Part shown: piece after piece, positions 47,069 through 59,493 of the stretch
Layout: the number at the start of each line of letters is the position of its first letter
How positions within the stretch are numbered: the stretch's first letter is position 1
NCBI RefSeq assembly: GCF_900100395.1
Contig: NZ_FNFB01000002.1
Span: forward strand, 124,001-188,000
Origin: Nonomuraea maritima
GTDB lineage: Bacteria > Actinomycetota > Actinomycetes > Streptosporangiales > Streptosporangiaceae
Length of the DNA stretch: 64,000 nucleotides
Direction of reading: 5' to 3'
The notes under the pieces: model-generated
Told to the model about the DNA's origin: nothing
What the model saw: only the letters and a program-made list of their open reading frames with translations
The model's database searches: none
Position numbers and translations under genes: made by a program

Positions 47069-48952
47069 TCATATGGGCTCGGGACCCACAGTCTCCGGGG
47101 TGGATGTGTGGCCGAGCCGGTGCAGCCGGAGCGCCAGCTGGATCTCCAGCGCCCGCTCCGGCTCCAGCCAGCCGTCGCCGAGCAGCCTGCCGATCCGGTC
47201 GAGCCGCTGCGTGACGGTGTTGACGTGGATGTGCATGGCCTCGGCCGTACGCGAAGGGGAGCCGCCCGTGCCGAAGTACGCGGCCAGCGTGGCGATCAGG
47301 GCGGTGCCGCGGCGGGCGTCGTAGTCGATCACGGCCCCGAGCACGCGTCCGACGAAGCCGCGCACGTCGCGGCCGTCGCCGACGAGCAGCCCGACGAACC
47401 CCAGCTCGGCCGCGCTCGCGCCGCCGCCGGTCCGCCCCAGCGCGATCAGCGCCTCGGCGCACCGCCGCGCCTCCTGGTAGGCGGCCGCCACGTTCCCCGC
47501 CTCGCGCGGCCCGGCCGGCACGTGACACGCGCCTGCCGTGGCCGGCGTGTGCAGCGACGCGGTCAGCTCGGCCGCCGCCCGCTGCGCGACGGTGCCCGCG
47601 CCGTCGCCCGGCAGCAGCAGCACCACCTCGTCGCCGCGGCCCGCGGCCAGCCCCTGCCGCACCGTGGCCTGCGACGACGCCCAGAACGCCGCCCGCTCCC
47701 GCTGGCCGCCGTGCCGCAGGACCACCACGACGTACGACGCCCCCAGGTCGACGCCCAGCCTGCGCGCCCGGTCGGCCAGCCCGGGGGAGCCAGGACGGGT
47801 GATCAGGTCGTCCAGCAGCTCGCCCCTGACCCGGCCCTCGGCCTCGGCCACGCTCCGGCGGAACAGCAGCAGCAGCGCGCACACCAGCGCCGCCCGCTCC
47901 AGGATGTGCTCGTCGGCGTCGTCGCTGCGCAGGATCAGCGTGCACAGCGGCTCGCCGCCGACGTCCACCGACGCGATCAGCAGGTCGGCACGCCGCACCG
48001 TACGGCCCAGCGCCCGCGAGGCCTGCGCCGCCTCGAACACGCCCGCGTCCAGCTCGCCCACGTCGCCGCTGATCGGGCGGCCCGCGTCGTCGAGCACCGC
48101 CAGCGACCCGCCCAGCACGTCGGTCACCACCGCCGCGACGTCCTCGATGCCGCCGCCGCGCAGCACCAGCGAGGTCATCCGGTCGTGGGCCATCGCCGCC
48201 CGTTCGACCGCCTCGCCGTGCTCGCGCACCTTCCGGTGCGCCTGCGACAGCTCCTCCAGCGCGTTCCTCGTCTCCTGCAGCAGCCGCGCGTTGTCGATCG
48301 CGACGGCGGCGTGCGCGGCCAGGCTGGCCAGCAGCGCGACCTCCTCCTGGTGGAACGGCCGCGCGCTGCGGTTGGCCGCCATCAGCACGCCGATGACCCG
48401 CTGCCCCAGCCGCAGCGGCACGCCGAGGATCGCGACGAGGCCCTCCTCCTTGACGGCCTCGTCGATGTCGTCCTTGTGGCGGAACCTGGCGTCGGCGAAG
48501 TAGTCGGCCGTCGCGTACGGCACCGCGGTCTGCGCCACGAGCCCGCCCAGCCCCGCCCCCATCGGCAGCCGCACCGCGCGGAACTTCGCCGAGATCGACC
48601 CGTCGGTGACCCGCATGTAGGTGTCGCTGCGCTCGGGATCGTGCAACGTCATGTATGCGATGTCGGTCGCCAGCAGCTGCCTGGCCCGGTGCACGATCGC
48701 CTCGAGCACGGCGTCGAGGTCGCGCAGGGCGGCCAGGTCGCCGGCCGTGTCGTACAGCGCCGACAGCTCCGCCTCGCGCCTGGCCCGCCGCCTGAGCAGC
48801 GCCCGCACCCGCAACGCCTCGACCTTGGCCTGCTCAAGCTCCTCGATCGTGGCCGCGTCCGCGCCGGCCGCGCGCGCCTCGATGATCGGCCCCTCGAACT
48901 CGACCGCGGACGCCTCCCGGGCCAGCAGCTCGAGAAACCGCCGCGCGCTCAA
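47069..48952 (-). CDS. GAF-PucR-type transcriptional regulator
   Basis: The 627-residue protein has a short coiled-coil start, a GAF domain (about 70-220: LDAVLEAIVHRARQLLATDIAYMTL, GGLVAQTAVPYATADYFAD, GVPLRLGQRVIGVLMAANR), a central GGDEF-like CdaR region and a C-terminal PucR HTH (SRTAEAMHIHVNTVTQRLDRIGRLLGDGW). Such proteins activate catabolic genes in response to the substrate. The start is probably TTG 48952, 17 bp after the dehydrogenase stop. It sits inside the cluster it presumably controls. Confidence 0.88.
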   Translation of the reverse strand: MSARRFLELLAREASAVEFEGPIIEARAAGADAATIEELEQAKVEALRVRALLRRRARREAELSALYDTAGDLAALRDLDAVLEAIVHRARQLLATDIAYMTLHDPERSDTYMRVTDGSISAKFRAVRLPMGAGLGGLVAQTAVPYATADYFADARFRHKDDIDEAVKEEGLVAILGVPLRLGQRVIGVLMAANRSARPFHQEEVALLASLAAHAAVAIDNARLLQETRNALEELSQAHRKVREHGEAVERAAMAHDRMTSLVLRGGGIEDVAAVVTDVLGGSLAVLDDAGRPISGDVGELDAGVFEAAQASRALGRTVRRADLLIASVDVGGEPLCTLILRSDDADEHILERAALVCALLLLFRRSVAEAEGRVRGELLDDLITRPGSPGLADRARRLGVDLGASYVVVVLRHGGQRERAAFWASSQATVRQGLAAGRGDEVVLLLPGDGAGTVAQRAAAELTASLHTPATAGACHVPAGPREAGNVAAAYQEARRCAEALIALGRTGGGASAAELGFVGLLVGDGRDVRGFVGRVLGAVIDYDARRGTALIATLAAYFGTGGSPSRTAEAMHIHVNTVTQRLDRIGRLLGDGWLEPERALEIQLALRLHRLGHTSTPETVGPEPI

Positions 48953-48956
48953 AAGG

Positions 48957-48969
48957 GTGACCGGTTCAC
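48957..48969 (-). promoter_or_regulatory. GTGACCGG-type palindrome before the PucR-type gene
   Basis: GTGACCGGTTCAC is a near-perfect palindrome 4 bp upstream of the TTG start and shares GTGACCGG with the repeat at 47055-47062. It partly overlaps the dehydrogenase stop codon. Confidence 0.4.
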
Positions 48970-49721
48970 TAGCGGGCGGTCCATCCGCCGTCGACGGGCA
49001 GGGAGACGCCGGTGACGAACGAGCCGGCCGGGCCGCACAGGTAGGCGACCAGCTCGGCCACCTCCTCGGGCTCGATGAGCCGCTTGATCGCGGCGGGCTC
49101 CAGCATGACCGACTCGACGACCTCGTCCGGTGAGATGCCGTGCACCTTCGCCTGGTCGGCGATCTGCGCCTCCACCAGTGCCGTGCGCACGTACGCCGGG
49201 CAGACGCACGTCGAGGTCACCCCGCGGGCCGCCCCTTCCAGGGCGACGACCTTGGAGAACCCCTCCAGCGCGTGCTTGGCCGTCACGTACGCCGACTTGT
49301 ACGGCGAGGCCCGCAGCCCGTGCACCGACGAGATGTTCACGAACCGGCCCCACCCGCGCTCGTACATGCCGGGCAGCACCTTGCGCGCGATCAGGAACGG
49401 CGCTTCCACCATGACCCGCAGGATGGCGGAGAACACCTCGGGAGGGAAGCCCTCGATCGGGGCCACGTGCTGGAACCCCGCGTTGTTCACCACGATGTCG
49501 ATCGGCTCGCCGGGCAGGGAGTCGACGAACCCCGGCTCGCTCAGGTCGGCGACCACGGCCGTGCCGCCGATCTCGGCGGCCACCTGCTCGGCGGGCTCGG
49601 CCCGCATGTCGACCACCAGCACCCGGGCCCCCTCGGCGGCCAGCCGCCTGGCGCACGCCGCTCCGATGCCGCCCCCGGCCCCCGTCACCAGCGCGGTCCG
49701 CCCCGTCAGATCCTTCGCCAT
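48969..49721 (-). CDS. bdhA: 3-hydroxybutyrate dehydrogenase
   Basis: Oxidises D-3-hydroxybutyrate to acetoacetate with NAD. The 250-residue SDR has TGAGGGIG (14-21), VVDM with the Asp preferred for NAD, NNAGFQHVAPIEGFP, ISSVHGLRASPYKSAYVTAKHALEG (catalytic Ser, Tyr, Lys) and VCPAYVRTALVEAQI. The Gln/His of GFQHVAPI and the HGL loop are typical of bacterial 3-hydroxybutyrate dehydrogenases. First gene of the leftward cluster, ATG 49721; divergent from the trp leader. Confidence 0.92.
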   Translation of the reverse strand: MAKDLTGRTALVTGAGGGIGAACARRLAAEGARVLVVDMRAEPAEQVAAEIGGTAVVADLSEPGFVDSLPGEPIDIVVNNAGFQHVAPIEGFPPEVFSAILRVMVEAPFLIARKVLPGMYERGWGRFVNISSVHGLRASPYKSAYVTAKHALEGFSKVVALEGAARGVTSTCVCPAYVRTALVEAQIADQAKVHGISPDEVVESVMLEPAAIKRLIEPEEVAELVAYLCGPAGSFVTGVSLPVDGGWTAR

Positions 49722-49809
49722 AACCCGAACCCTAGGCGTTCCTTCCGCCGTGACGCATGGGTGCCGCCGACATAGCTGGGCGTCGGCATATGTGGATCAC
49801 CATCTGTGC

Positions 49810-49815
49810 TAGGTT
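49810..49815 (+). promoter_or_regulatory. -10 box of a leaderless trp leader transcript
   Basis: TAGGTT ends 6 nt before GTG 49822, so transcription probably starts at the leader peptide's first base. A -35 is not obvious. Confidence 0.55.
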
Positions 49816-49821
49816 GACGCC

Positions 49822-49860
49822 GTGTTCGCGCATCTGTCCCAGTGGTGGCCCGCCTCCTAG
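49822..49860 (+). CDS. trpL: trp leader peptide
   Basis: The 12-residue ORF reads [12 protein letters not shown] with two adjacent Trp codons followed by TAG. It precedes trpD and overlaps the first arm of an attenuator. Streptomyces trp leader peptides that I recall also begin MFAH and contain Trp runs. It is too short for ordinary gene calling. Confidence 0.85.
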   Translation: MFAHLSQWWPAS

Positions 49861-49907
49861 GCGGCCCCCTGAGCATGCGCACCACGGCCGCCTCGGCGAG
49901 GCGGCCG
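49847..49907 (+). promoter_or_regulatory. Transcription attenuator of trpD
   Basis: Region 2, AGGCGGCC (49859-49866), is exactly complementary to GGCCGCCT (49886-49893), forming an antiterminator. The same downstream segment instead pairs with 49898-49907 as CGGCCGCCTC-GGC-GAGGCGGCCG, a perfect 10-bp terminator stem. Region 1, GGCCCGCCT from 49847, can pair with region 2 around the Trp codons. A ribosome stalled at Trp would favour the antiterminator. The U-run after the stem is weak (CCGTTTCC). Confidence 0.85.
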
Positions 49908-49960
49908 TCACCGTTTCCGGTGGGTGTCCCCCCGTCGAGCACCGACGAGAAGGGACGCAC

Positions 49961-51013
49961 ATGGCCTCCACCACCTGGCCGACACTGCTCACCACGCTGC
50001 TCGACGGCGTGTCGCTCACCTCCCGCCAAGCCGCGTGGGCCATGGGCGAGATCATGTCCGGGCGGGCGGGCGACGCCCGGATCGCCGCGTTCGCGGTCGC
50101 GCTCCGCGCCAAGGGCGAGAGCGTCGCCGAGCTGGCGGGGCTCGCCGACGGCATGCTCGCGAGGGCGTCCGCGATCCGTGTCCCCGGCGAACCGGTCGAC
50201 CTGGTCGGCACCGGAGGCGACCGTGCCGACACCGTGAACATCTCCACCATGGCCGCCGTCGTGACCGCCGCCGCGGGCGCCAAGGTCGTCAAGCACGGCG
50301 GGCGGGCCGCCTCGTCCAGGGCGGGCTCCGCCGACGTGCTCGAGGAGCTCGGCGTGGTCATCGATCTGCCGCCCGCGGGCGTGGTCGAGGTGGTGGAGGA
50401 GGTCGGCATCACGTTCTGCTTCGCGCCCGTCTTCAATCCGGCGCTGAAGCACGCCTCGGCGGCGCGCCGCCAGCTGGGCGTCCCCACGGTCTTCAACATC
50501 CTCGCGCCGCTGACCAACCCGGCGCTGCCGTCCGCCCAGGCGGTCGGCGTCCACAGTGCGGCGATGGCGCCGGTCATCGCCGGGGTGCTGGCCGAGCGCG
50601 GCGGCTCCTCGCTGGTCTTCAGGGGCGACGACGGGCTCGACGAGCTGACGACCACCGGCCCGTCCACCGTCTGGGTCGTACGGCGCGGCACGGTGACCCC
50701 GACGTCGTTCGACCCGCTCGACCTGTCGATCCCGCGGGCCGGGCGCGACGACCTGCGCGGCGGCGACGCCCAGCAGAACGCGGACGTGGCCCGTGCCGTC
50801 CTGGGCGGCGAGCGCGGCCCCGTCCGCGACATCGTGCTGCTGAACGCGGCCGCCGCGCTGGTGGCCGCCGACGGCACGCCGCCGGCGGCCGAGCTGGCCT
50901 CGGCCCTGGAGGGAGGCGTCAAGCGCGCGGCCGACGCCGTCGACTCCGGCGCCGCCCTCGCGCTGCTCGACCGCTGGGCCGAGGCCACCAGGGCCGCGGC
51001 GGCGCGCGGGTAG
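49961..51013 (+). CDS. trpD: Anthranilate phosphoribosyltransferase
   Basis: Second step of tryptophan synthesis: transfers phosphoribose from PRPP to anthranilate. The 350-residue protein has the glycine-rich [35 protein letters not shown] and [34 protein letters not shown], all diagnostic. AAGGGA upstream sets ATG 49961. No other trp gene is in the window, yet it has its own leader peptide and attenuator. It ends 5 bp from the convergent fumarase gene. Confidence 0.97.
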   Translation: MASTTWPTLLTTLLDGVSLTSRQAAWAMGEIMSGRAGDARIAAFAVALRAKGESVAELAGLADGMLARASAIRVPGEPVDLVGTGGDRADTVNISTMAAVVTAAAGAKVVKHGGRAASSRAGSADVLEELGVVIDLPPAGVVEVVEEVGITFCFAPVFNPALKHASAARRQLGVPTVFNILAPLTNPALPSAQAVGVHSAAMAPVIAGVLAERGGSSLVFRGDDGLDELTTTGPSTVWVVRRGTVTPTSFDPLDLSIPRAGRDDLRGGDAQQNADVARAVLGGERGPVRDIVLLNAAAALVAADGTPPAAELASALEGGVKRAADAVDSGAALALLDRWAEATRAAAARG

Positions 51014-51018
51014 CCCGG

Positions 51019-52404
51019 TCAGGGCCTCGTCATGGACAGGACGTCGAGCGCGGCGTCCAGCTGCTCCTCGGTGAGGGTGCCGTTGGCGACGTGGCCGCGC
51101 TCGATGACGACCTCGCGGATCGTCTTGCGCTCCTGGAGGGCCTGCTTGGCGATCTTCGCGGCCTCCTCGTAGCCGACGTACCGGTTGAGCGGGGTGACGA
51201 TCGACGGTGACGACTCGGCGTACTCGCGCAGGCGCTCGACGTTCGCTGTGATGCCCAGGACGCAGCGGTCGGCGAGCAGCCGCGACACGTTCGCCAGCAG
51301 CTTGATCGATTCGAGGATGTTGCGCGCGATGACCGGCAGCTGCACGTTCAGCTCGAAGGAGCCGGACGCGCCCGCGAACGTGATCGCCGCGTCGTTGCCG
51401 ATGACCTGGGCCGCGACCATGGCCGTGGCCTCGGGGATGACGGGGTTGACCTTGCCGGGCATGATCGACGACCCGGGCTGCAGGTCGGGCAGGTTGATCT
51501 CGCCGAGGCCGGCCCGCGGCCCCGACCCCATCCACCGCAGATCGTTGGCGATCTTGACGAGCGACACGGCCACGACCTTGAGCTGGCCCGAGAGCTCCAC
51601 GATCGAGTCCTGCGCGCTCTGCGCCTCGAAGTGGTCGCGCGCCTCGACGAACGGGATGTCGGTCGCCTCACGCAGCTTCCTGACGGCCTCCTCGGCGAAC
51701 CCCGGCGGCGTGTTGATGCCGGTGCCCACGGCGGTACCGCCGAGCGGCAGCTCCAGCACGCTCTCCAGCGCGGTCGTGACGCGGACGACGGCGTGGTCGA
51801 TCTGCGTGGCGTACCCGCCGAACTCCTGGCCCAGCGTCACCGGCGTCGCGTCCATCAGGTGCGTGCGCCCCGCCTTCACCACGCCGGCGAACTCGATCGA
51901 CTTCGCCCGCAGCGCCTCCGCGAGGTGCCGCAACGAGGGCAGCAGGTGGTAGGTCACCTCCGTGGCCGCCGCCACGTGGATCGAGGTGGGGAACACGTCG
52001 TTGGACGACTGCGAGGCGTTCACGTGGTCGTTCGGGTGCACCGGACGGCCCAGCCGCTCCTCGGCCAGCGTCGCGACGACCTCGTTGGCGTTCATGTTGG
52101 ACGAGGTGCCCGAACCGGTCTGGAAGACGTCGATCGGGAAGTGGTCGTCGTGCTCGTTGTCGGCCACGTCGGCGGCCGCCTGCGCGATCGCCTCCGCCAT
52201 GTCCTTGTCGATGACGCCGAGCTCGCCGTTGACCTCGGCGGCCACCGCCTTGATGAGGCCGAGCGCCGCGATGTGGGCGGGCTCCAGGGGGCGTCCCGAG
52301 ATCGGGAAGTTCTCCACCGCTCGCTGGGACTGCGCGCGCCACCTGGCCCCCGAGGGGACGCGGACCTCGCCCATCGAGTCACGTTCGATTCTGAACTCGC
52401 TCAT
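51019..52404 (-). CDS. fumC: Fumarate hydratase, class II
   Basis: Oxygen-stable fumarase of the citric acid cycle. The 461-residue protein has the superfamily signature [11 protein letters not shown] (311-321), [28 protein letters not shown] and [16 protein letters not shown] with the catalytic His. The T-G-I-N-T-P sequence suits fumarase over aspartase or argininosuccinate lyase. A second, unrelated class I fumarase lies at 56831-58483. ATG 52404, with no neighbour on the same strand within an operon distance except the kinases upstream. Confidence 0.95.
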   Translation of the reverse strand: MSEFRIERDSMGEVRVPSGARWRAQSQRAVENFPISGRPLEPAHIAALGLIKAVAAEVNGELGVIDKDMAEAIAQAAADVADNEHDDHFPIDVFQTGSGTSSNMNANEVVATLAEERLGRPVHPNDHVNASQSSNDVFPTSIHVAAATEVTYHLLPSLRHLAEALRAKSIEFAGVVKAGRTHLMDATPVTLGQEFGGYATQIDHAVVRVTTALESVLELPLGGTAVGTGINTPPGFAEEAVRKLREATDIPFVEARDHFEAQSAQDSIVELSGQLKVVAVSLVKIANDLRWMGSGPRAGLGEINLPDLQPGSSIMPGKVNPVIPEATAMVAAQVIGNDAAITFAGASGSFELNVQLPVIARNILESIKLLANVSRLLADRCVLGITANVERLREYAESSPSIVTPLNRYVGYEEAAKIAKQALQERKTIREVVIERGHVANGTLTEEQLDAALDVLSMTRP

Positions 52405-52471
52405 GACTCCCAGTCTGTCCCACGCCTCCCGGCCCGGGCGGGGAGGCGGGCCGGGACGAGCGTCATGGCCG

Positions 52472-54193
<1,722 letters not shown>

Positions 54194-54228
54194 GAGACGA
54201 CGATATCTATTCTCGATTGGGAAGTGCT

Positions 54229-55347
54229 TTACCCTCGCTTGCGAAGTTCTCGGGGCCAGAACCGTCGAGGAAGGAACAACTTTATCACCGTCGCCTTGAA
54301 ACGGACATAAGTAGACGGAGCGGGACGAGATTCTCCGCGCCTACGGTGAACGCCTTCGCCGGGTTTCCGTTCCTGTCGCGGCGACGGCACGCTGACCTGC
54401 GGCCCGGTGGTCTCGGCGCGGTGCATTCCGCGGTGCGACGGCCGGCGGGGGAAAGGCGTCTGGGCGCCCACGGACGACGGCCGCGACGGTCGTGACGGCT
54501 TGCGCGGCGGCAGCGGCTCCTCCGCCGACCCGCCCGCCGCCACGCGGGCCAGCATGAGAGAGGCCCGTACGGAGTCGAGCCTGGTCGCGGGGTCGATGCG
54601 CAGCAGCGCGTCGAGCACCGGCGCGAGCGGGCCGGCCTTGCTCATGGGGATCGGCTCGCCGGTGGTGAGGGCGGCGAGCGCGGCGGCGGCCGTACGCCTG
54701 CCGTGCAGGCCCCTGCCCTCGACGGCGGTGTAGAGGGTCGCGCCGAGCGACCACAGATCGGCCGCGGGGCTGGCCTTGGCGCCGAGCACCCGCTCTGGCG
54801 CGATGTAGCCGGCGGACCCGAGCACGATGCCCGCCTGGGTGATGGACACGTCGCCCTCGAGCGCGGCCAGGCCGAAGTCGGTGAGCACCGCGCGGTCTTC
54901 CGTCACCAGCACGTTGCTGGGCTTGACGTCGCGGTGCAGGATGCCCTTGGCGTGCACGGCCCGCAGCGCCCCGAGGATCTGCCGGCCGATCTCGGCGGCC
55001 AGGCGCGGCTGGAGCGGGCCCTCCTCCTGGATGATCTGCTCCAGCGACTTGGCGCGGAGCAGCTCCATCACGATCCAGGGCCGGTCGTCCTCGGTGACCA
55101 CGTCGAAGACGGTGATGACGGAGGGATGCGCGACCATCGCGGTCGCCCGGCCCTCGCGCTCGGTGCGCGCGCACAGCTCGGCGCGCAGCTCCTCGTCGAG
55201 CACGGCCGGCAGCCGTACCTCCTTGACCGCGACGTCGCGGTCGAGCAGTTCGTCGTGCGCCCGCCACACGGTGCCCATGCCGCCGCGTCCGACCGGTTCC
55301 ATCAGCCGATAGCGCGCGGCGAGGAGGTAACCGGAGGGCGCACGCAT
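54229..55347 (-). CDS. Ser/Thr protein kinase, soluble
   Basis: The 372-residue protein has glycine loop VGRGGMG (19-25), Lys42, HRDVKPSN with Asp140 and DFG (157-159), and is closely related to its neighbour, suggesting duplication (GPLQPRLAAEIG / GPLPPRLVAEIG). After residue 270 comes a basic Pro/Ser/Arg-rich tail with no membrane helix. It could be cytosolic or membrane-associated by charge. First gene of the pair, ATG 55347. Confidence 0.92.
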   Translation of the reverse strand: MRAPSGYLLAARYRLMEPVGRGGMGTVWRAHDELLDRDVAVKEVRLPAVLDEELRAELCARTEREGRATAMVAHPSVITVFDVVTEDDRPWIVMELLRAKSLEQIIQEEGPLQPRLAAEIGRQILGALRAVHAKGILHRDVKPSNVLVTEDRAVLTDFGLAALEGDVSITQAGIVLGSAGYIAPERVLGAKASPAADLWSLGATLYTAVEGRGLHGRRTAAAALAALTTGEPIPMSKAGPLAPVLDALLRIDPATRLDSVRASLMLARVAAGGSAEEPLPPRKPSRPSRPSSVGAQTPFPRRPSHRGMHRAETTGPQVSVPSPRQERKPGEGVHRRRGESRPAPSTYVRFKATVIKLFLPRRFWPRELRKRG

Positions 55348-56000
55348 GGCAGGCAGCTTACCTATTTGTGTAAACCGACCAGTAGAGGCGGGGCCGATAA
55401 TTTGTTGCGAAGTTCAGTCATCCCGCCTGACTCGTCACGTCAGCAAAGGTCAGGGCCACATCCACCCAGTTGGTGGCCCTGTGCCACGGCTCAGTCGGCC
55501 GCCGCGCCACAGCGCGCCGACCGGGTGCGGAAGTGGCCTTCTCCGGCGTGCCGGGACGCGTCCGTCCGGCCCGGATCGCCCGCCCTGCGGCGGCCCGCCG
55601 ACCGTCCTTCGCGTCCTGTGGGTGACAGGCCGGATGTCGGATCGGTCCGATCGCACAGGGCGGCTTACCTCCGTACGAGTGCCTGTTTTGGCCGGTACGG
55701 ACGCCATGCACGCGAGCGGCGGCCCGCCCGATGTGTCCATCGGCACAGTCATCGGGCCGCGGTTTGTGCATGATGCCCGGTAGGGGCTTTTCCCGTTTGC
55801 GGCAGGCTGACACGCATATACCCACGGAGTCCTGTCAGCGAGCTGTAAGGATCCGGTAAGAGGGTGGGGGCATGGTTGAACCGTGAAAGCCGGCACGCTC
55901 CCGCAGACCGCGGCAAAGCGCCGCCCCTGAATGCCAGGCTGGTACTGACGCCCAGGTCGAACCGCTGACAACAGGCTTGAACAGACCGTTGGAGGACGTG
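55348..56000. other. Gene-poor stretch, 653 bp
   Basis: No reading frame in this stretch has a credible start, ribosome site and protein-like composition. It is GC-rich until about 55780; then AT-richer patches (TTGCGG, TATACC, TGTAAGGATCCGGTAAGAG) suggest promoters for the rightward genes that follow. No tRNA, riboswitch or repeat is recognised. Confidence 0.6.
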
Positions 56001-56099
56001 ATGAAGACGCGCCAGATCCAGGTCCCACGCCGGCCCAGGAAGCCGACCGAGGCCTCGCTGGACCTTCGCACGCCGTCGGGGCGGAAACTGCCTTTTTGA
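56001..56099 (+). CDS. Candidate 32-residue small ORF
   Basis: ATG 56001 has GGAGG 5 nt upstream, and the frame runs 32 codons to a TGA at 56097-56099, 32 nt before the DUF5999 gene. The peptide begins MKTRQIQVPRRPRKPTEAS and is strongly basic. The excellent ribosome site is the main evidence. It may be a small protein or an upstream regulatory ORF; no family recognised. Confidence 0.45.
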   Translation: MKTRQIQVPRRPRKPTEASLDLRTPSGRKLPF

Positions 56100-56131
56100 C
56101 TCCGCCGGAAGCGCAAAGTGAGAGGTGCGAA

Positions 56132-56320
56132 ATGTGCAGACACATTCCTGTTTGCCCGGATGCTGACTCTCCCGACCGGGAGCGGTCGCACGTGATCGCG
56201 GCTCACCCCGACCAGGGCTGGAGCCTGCTCTGCAACGGCGTCGTCCTGTTCGACGACACCGGCATGCTGCTGCCCGACGGTTCGGTCGTCGCGCCGCACC
56301 GCGCCGCGGTCGCCGCGTGA
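56132..56320 (+). CDS. DUF5999 family protein
   Basis: The 62-residue protein begins MCRHIPVCPDADSPDRE and continues with HPDQGWSLLCNGVVLFDDTGMLLPDG, which matches the small actinobacterial DUF5999 family with three conserved Cys (here 2, 8 and about 34). Function is unknown; metal binding is possible. Its stop overlaps the GTG of the acetyltransferase gene (GTGA). Confidence 0.85.
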   Translation: MCRHIPVCPDADSPDRERSHVIAAHPDQGWSLLCNGVVLFDDTGMLLPDGSVVAPHRAAVAA

Positions 56321-56829
56321 GCGCCTCCTGGGTCGCGAGGCCGGAGGAGCGGCGCGACATCCCGGTCGTCCGCGCGATCGAGATGGCCGCGTTCTCCACG
56401 CCGGCCGAGGCCGACCTGGTCGACGCGCTGCGCGACAGCCCCGCGTGGATTCAGGGGCTGTCGTACGTGGCCGAGCGCGACGGCCTGGTGGCCGCGCACG
56501 CGCTCCTCACCCGCTGCCACATCGGCGGCGTGCCTGCCCTGGCACTCGCCCCCTGCGCCGTGCTCCCCGCCCACCAGCGGCAGGGCGCCGGGACGGCCGC
56601 GATCGAAGGCGCCCTCGCCGCCGCCCGCGACCTCGGCGAGAGTCTCGTGCTCGTGCTCGGGCACCCGTCCTACTACCCGCGGTTCGGGTTCGTCCCCGCC
56701 TCGCTGTACGGCGTCCGCGCGCCCTTCGACGTGCCGGACGAGGCCATGATGGCGCTCGTCCTCGACGACTCGGGGCGGGTGCCGGGCGGCACGATCGCCT
56801 ACCCGGCACCGTTCGGCGTGCTGGTCTGA
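56317..56829 (+). CDS. GNAT N-acetyltransferase (YhbS-like)
   Basis: The 170-residue protein has the acetyl-CoA loop VLPAHQRQGAGTAAIEGAL (about 83-101) and the YhbS-type C-terminus VLGHPSYYPRFGFVPASLYGVRAPFDVPDEAMM. The substrate is unknown. GTG 56317 overlaps the DUF5999 stop, so the two are co-translated. It ends 1 bp before the convergent fumarase. Confidence 0.92.
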   Translation: MSASWVARPEERRDIPVVRAIEMAAFSTPAEADLVDALRDSPAWIQGLSYVAERDGLVAAHALLTRCHIGGVPALALAPCAVLPAHQRQGAGTAAIEGALAAARDLGESLVLVLGHPSYYPRFGFVPASLYGVRAPFDVPDEAMMALVLDDSGRVPGGTIAYPAPFGVLV

Positions 56830-56830
56830 G

Positions 56831-58483
<1,653 letters not shown>

Positions 58484-58549
58484 GTCCATCCTTTCGGTCC
58501 CCCAAGAGATTACGCGCCCTTGGGCGCCCGTTGGGGAGCGACCGAGGGC

Positions 58550-59425
58550 TCACGCCTCCGACGGGCTGACGACCGTGCCCGCCGCCGGGTTCCTGCGGCT
58601 GAGCCCCACGAGGATGCCCGCGACCACCAGGCCCGCCCCCAGCAGGTCGTACGCCGACGGCATCGCCACCCCGAGCACCGCTCCCGTGACGATGGCCGCC
58701 ACCGGGATGAGCCCCGCGAACAGCCCGGCCCGCCCAGGCCCGAGCCTGGGCAGCGACTTGTACCAGAGGAAGAAGGCCACGACCGTCACCACGATCGCCA
58801 GGTAGGCCAGCCCCAACGCCTCCGCGGGCGTCGGGGTGCGCAGGATGCCCGTCCCCTCCGTCGCCAGCCCGATCGCGGCCAGCATGGGGACGGCGAGCGT
58901 CGTGGAGTACGCCGACGTCCTGATCGCCCCGAGCCGGGGGAGCAGCGGGATGGCGAGCAGCGAGAAGCTCACCTCGCCGACGAGCGCGCCGAGCGCCCAC
59001 AGCAGGCTGGTGGCGTTGCCGCTGCCGAGCCCGGTGGCGAGCGTCGCCCCGGCTACGACCACGCACGCCCCGGCCAGCACCCGCGGCGCCGGGCGCCCGC
59101 CGGCCAGCGCGAGGGCGAGCGGCACGGTGCCGAGTACCGTGCCGACCAGCGCGGGGCCGGAGGCGCGGGTGGACTCGATCACGCACACGTTGAACACGAC
59201 CAGGCCGAGCAGGGCGAGCCCGCCGAGGCACAGCGCCTCGCGCGCCGTCGGGCGGACGAACCGCAGGCCGAGCACGCGCGTGACGACGAGCAGGATGATC
59301 GCGGCCACGAAGTAGCGGAGGGCCTGCCCGCCGTACACGGGGTAGGAGTCGATGAGCCCCGAGACCCCGGCCAGCGTCCCGACGAGGAACATGGCCGTGG
59401 CGGCCCCCACGATGCCGTTCCTCAT
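58550..59425 (-). CDS. EamA/DMT-family transporter
   Basis: The 291-residue protein has ten hydrophobic segments arranged as two EamA repeats (about 5-135 and 145-275). DMT proteins export amino acids or other metabolites. It is divergent from a MocR regulator with a 68-bp gap, a common pairing in which MocR senses pyridoxal phosphate or an amino acid and controls the exporter. Substrate unknown. Confidence 0.9.
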   Translation of the reverse strand: MRNGIVGAATAMFLVGTLAGVSGLIDSYPVYGGQALRYFVAAIILLVVTRVLGLRFVRPTAREALCLGGLALLGLVVFNVCVIESTRASGPALVGTVLGTVPLALALAGGRPAPRVLAGACVVVAGATLATGLGSGNATSLLWALGALVGEVSFSLLAIPLLPRLGAIRTSAYSTTLAVPMLAAIGLATEGTGILRTPTPAEALGLAYLAIVVTVVAFFLWYKSLPRLGPGRAGLFAGLIPVAAIVTGAVLGVAMPSAYDLLGAGLVVAGILVGLSRRNPAAGTVVSPSEA

Positions 59426-59493
59426 GCGACGGATGCTAGGAAGACGGTGGTTCGCGGAAACAGCCCGACGTCCGCCCGGAAGACAGGACCATC

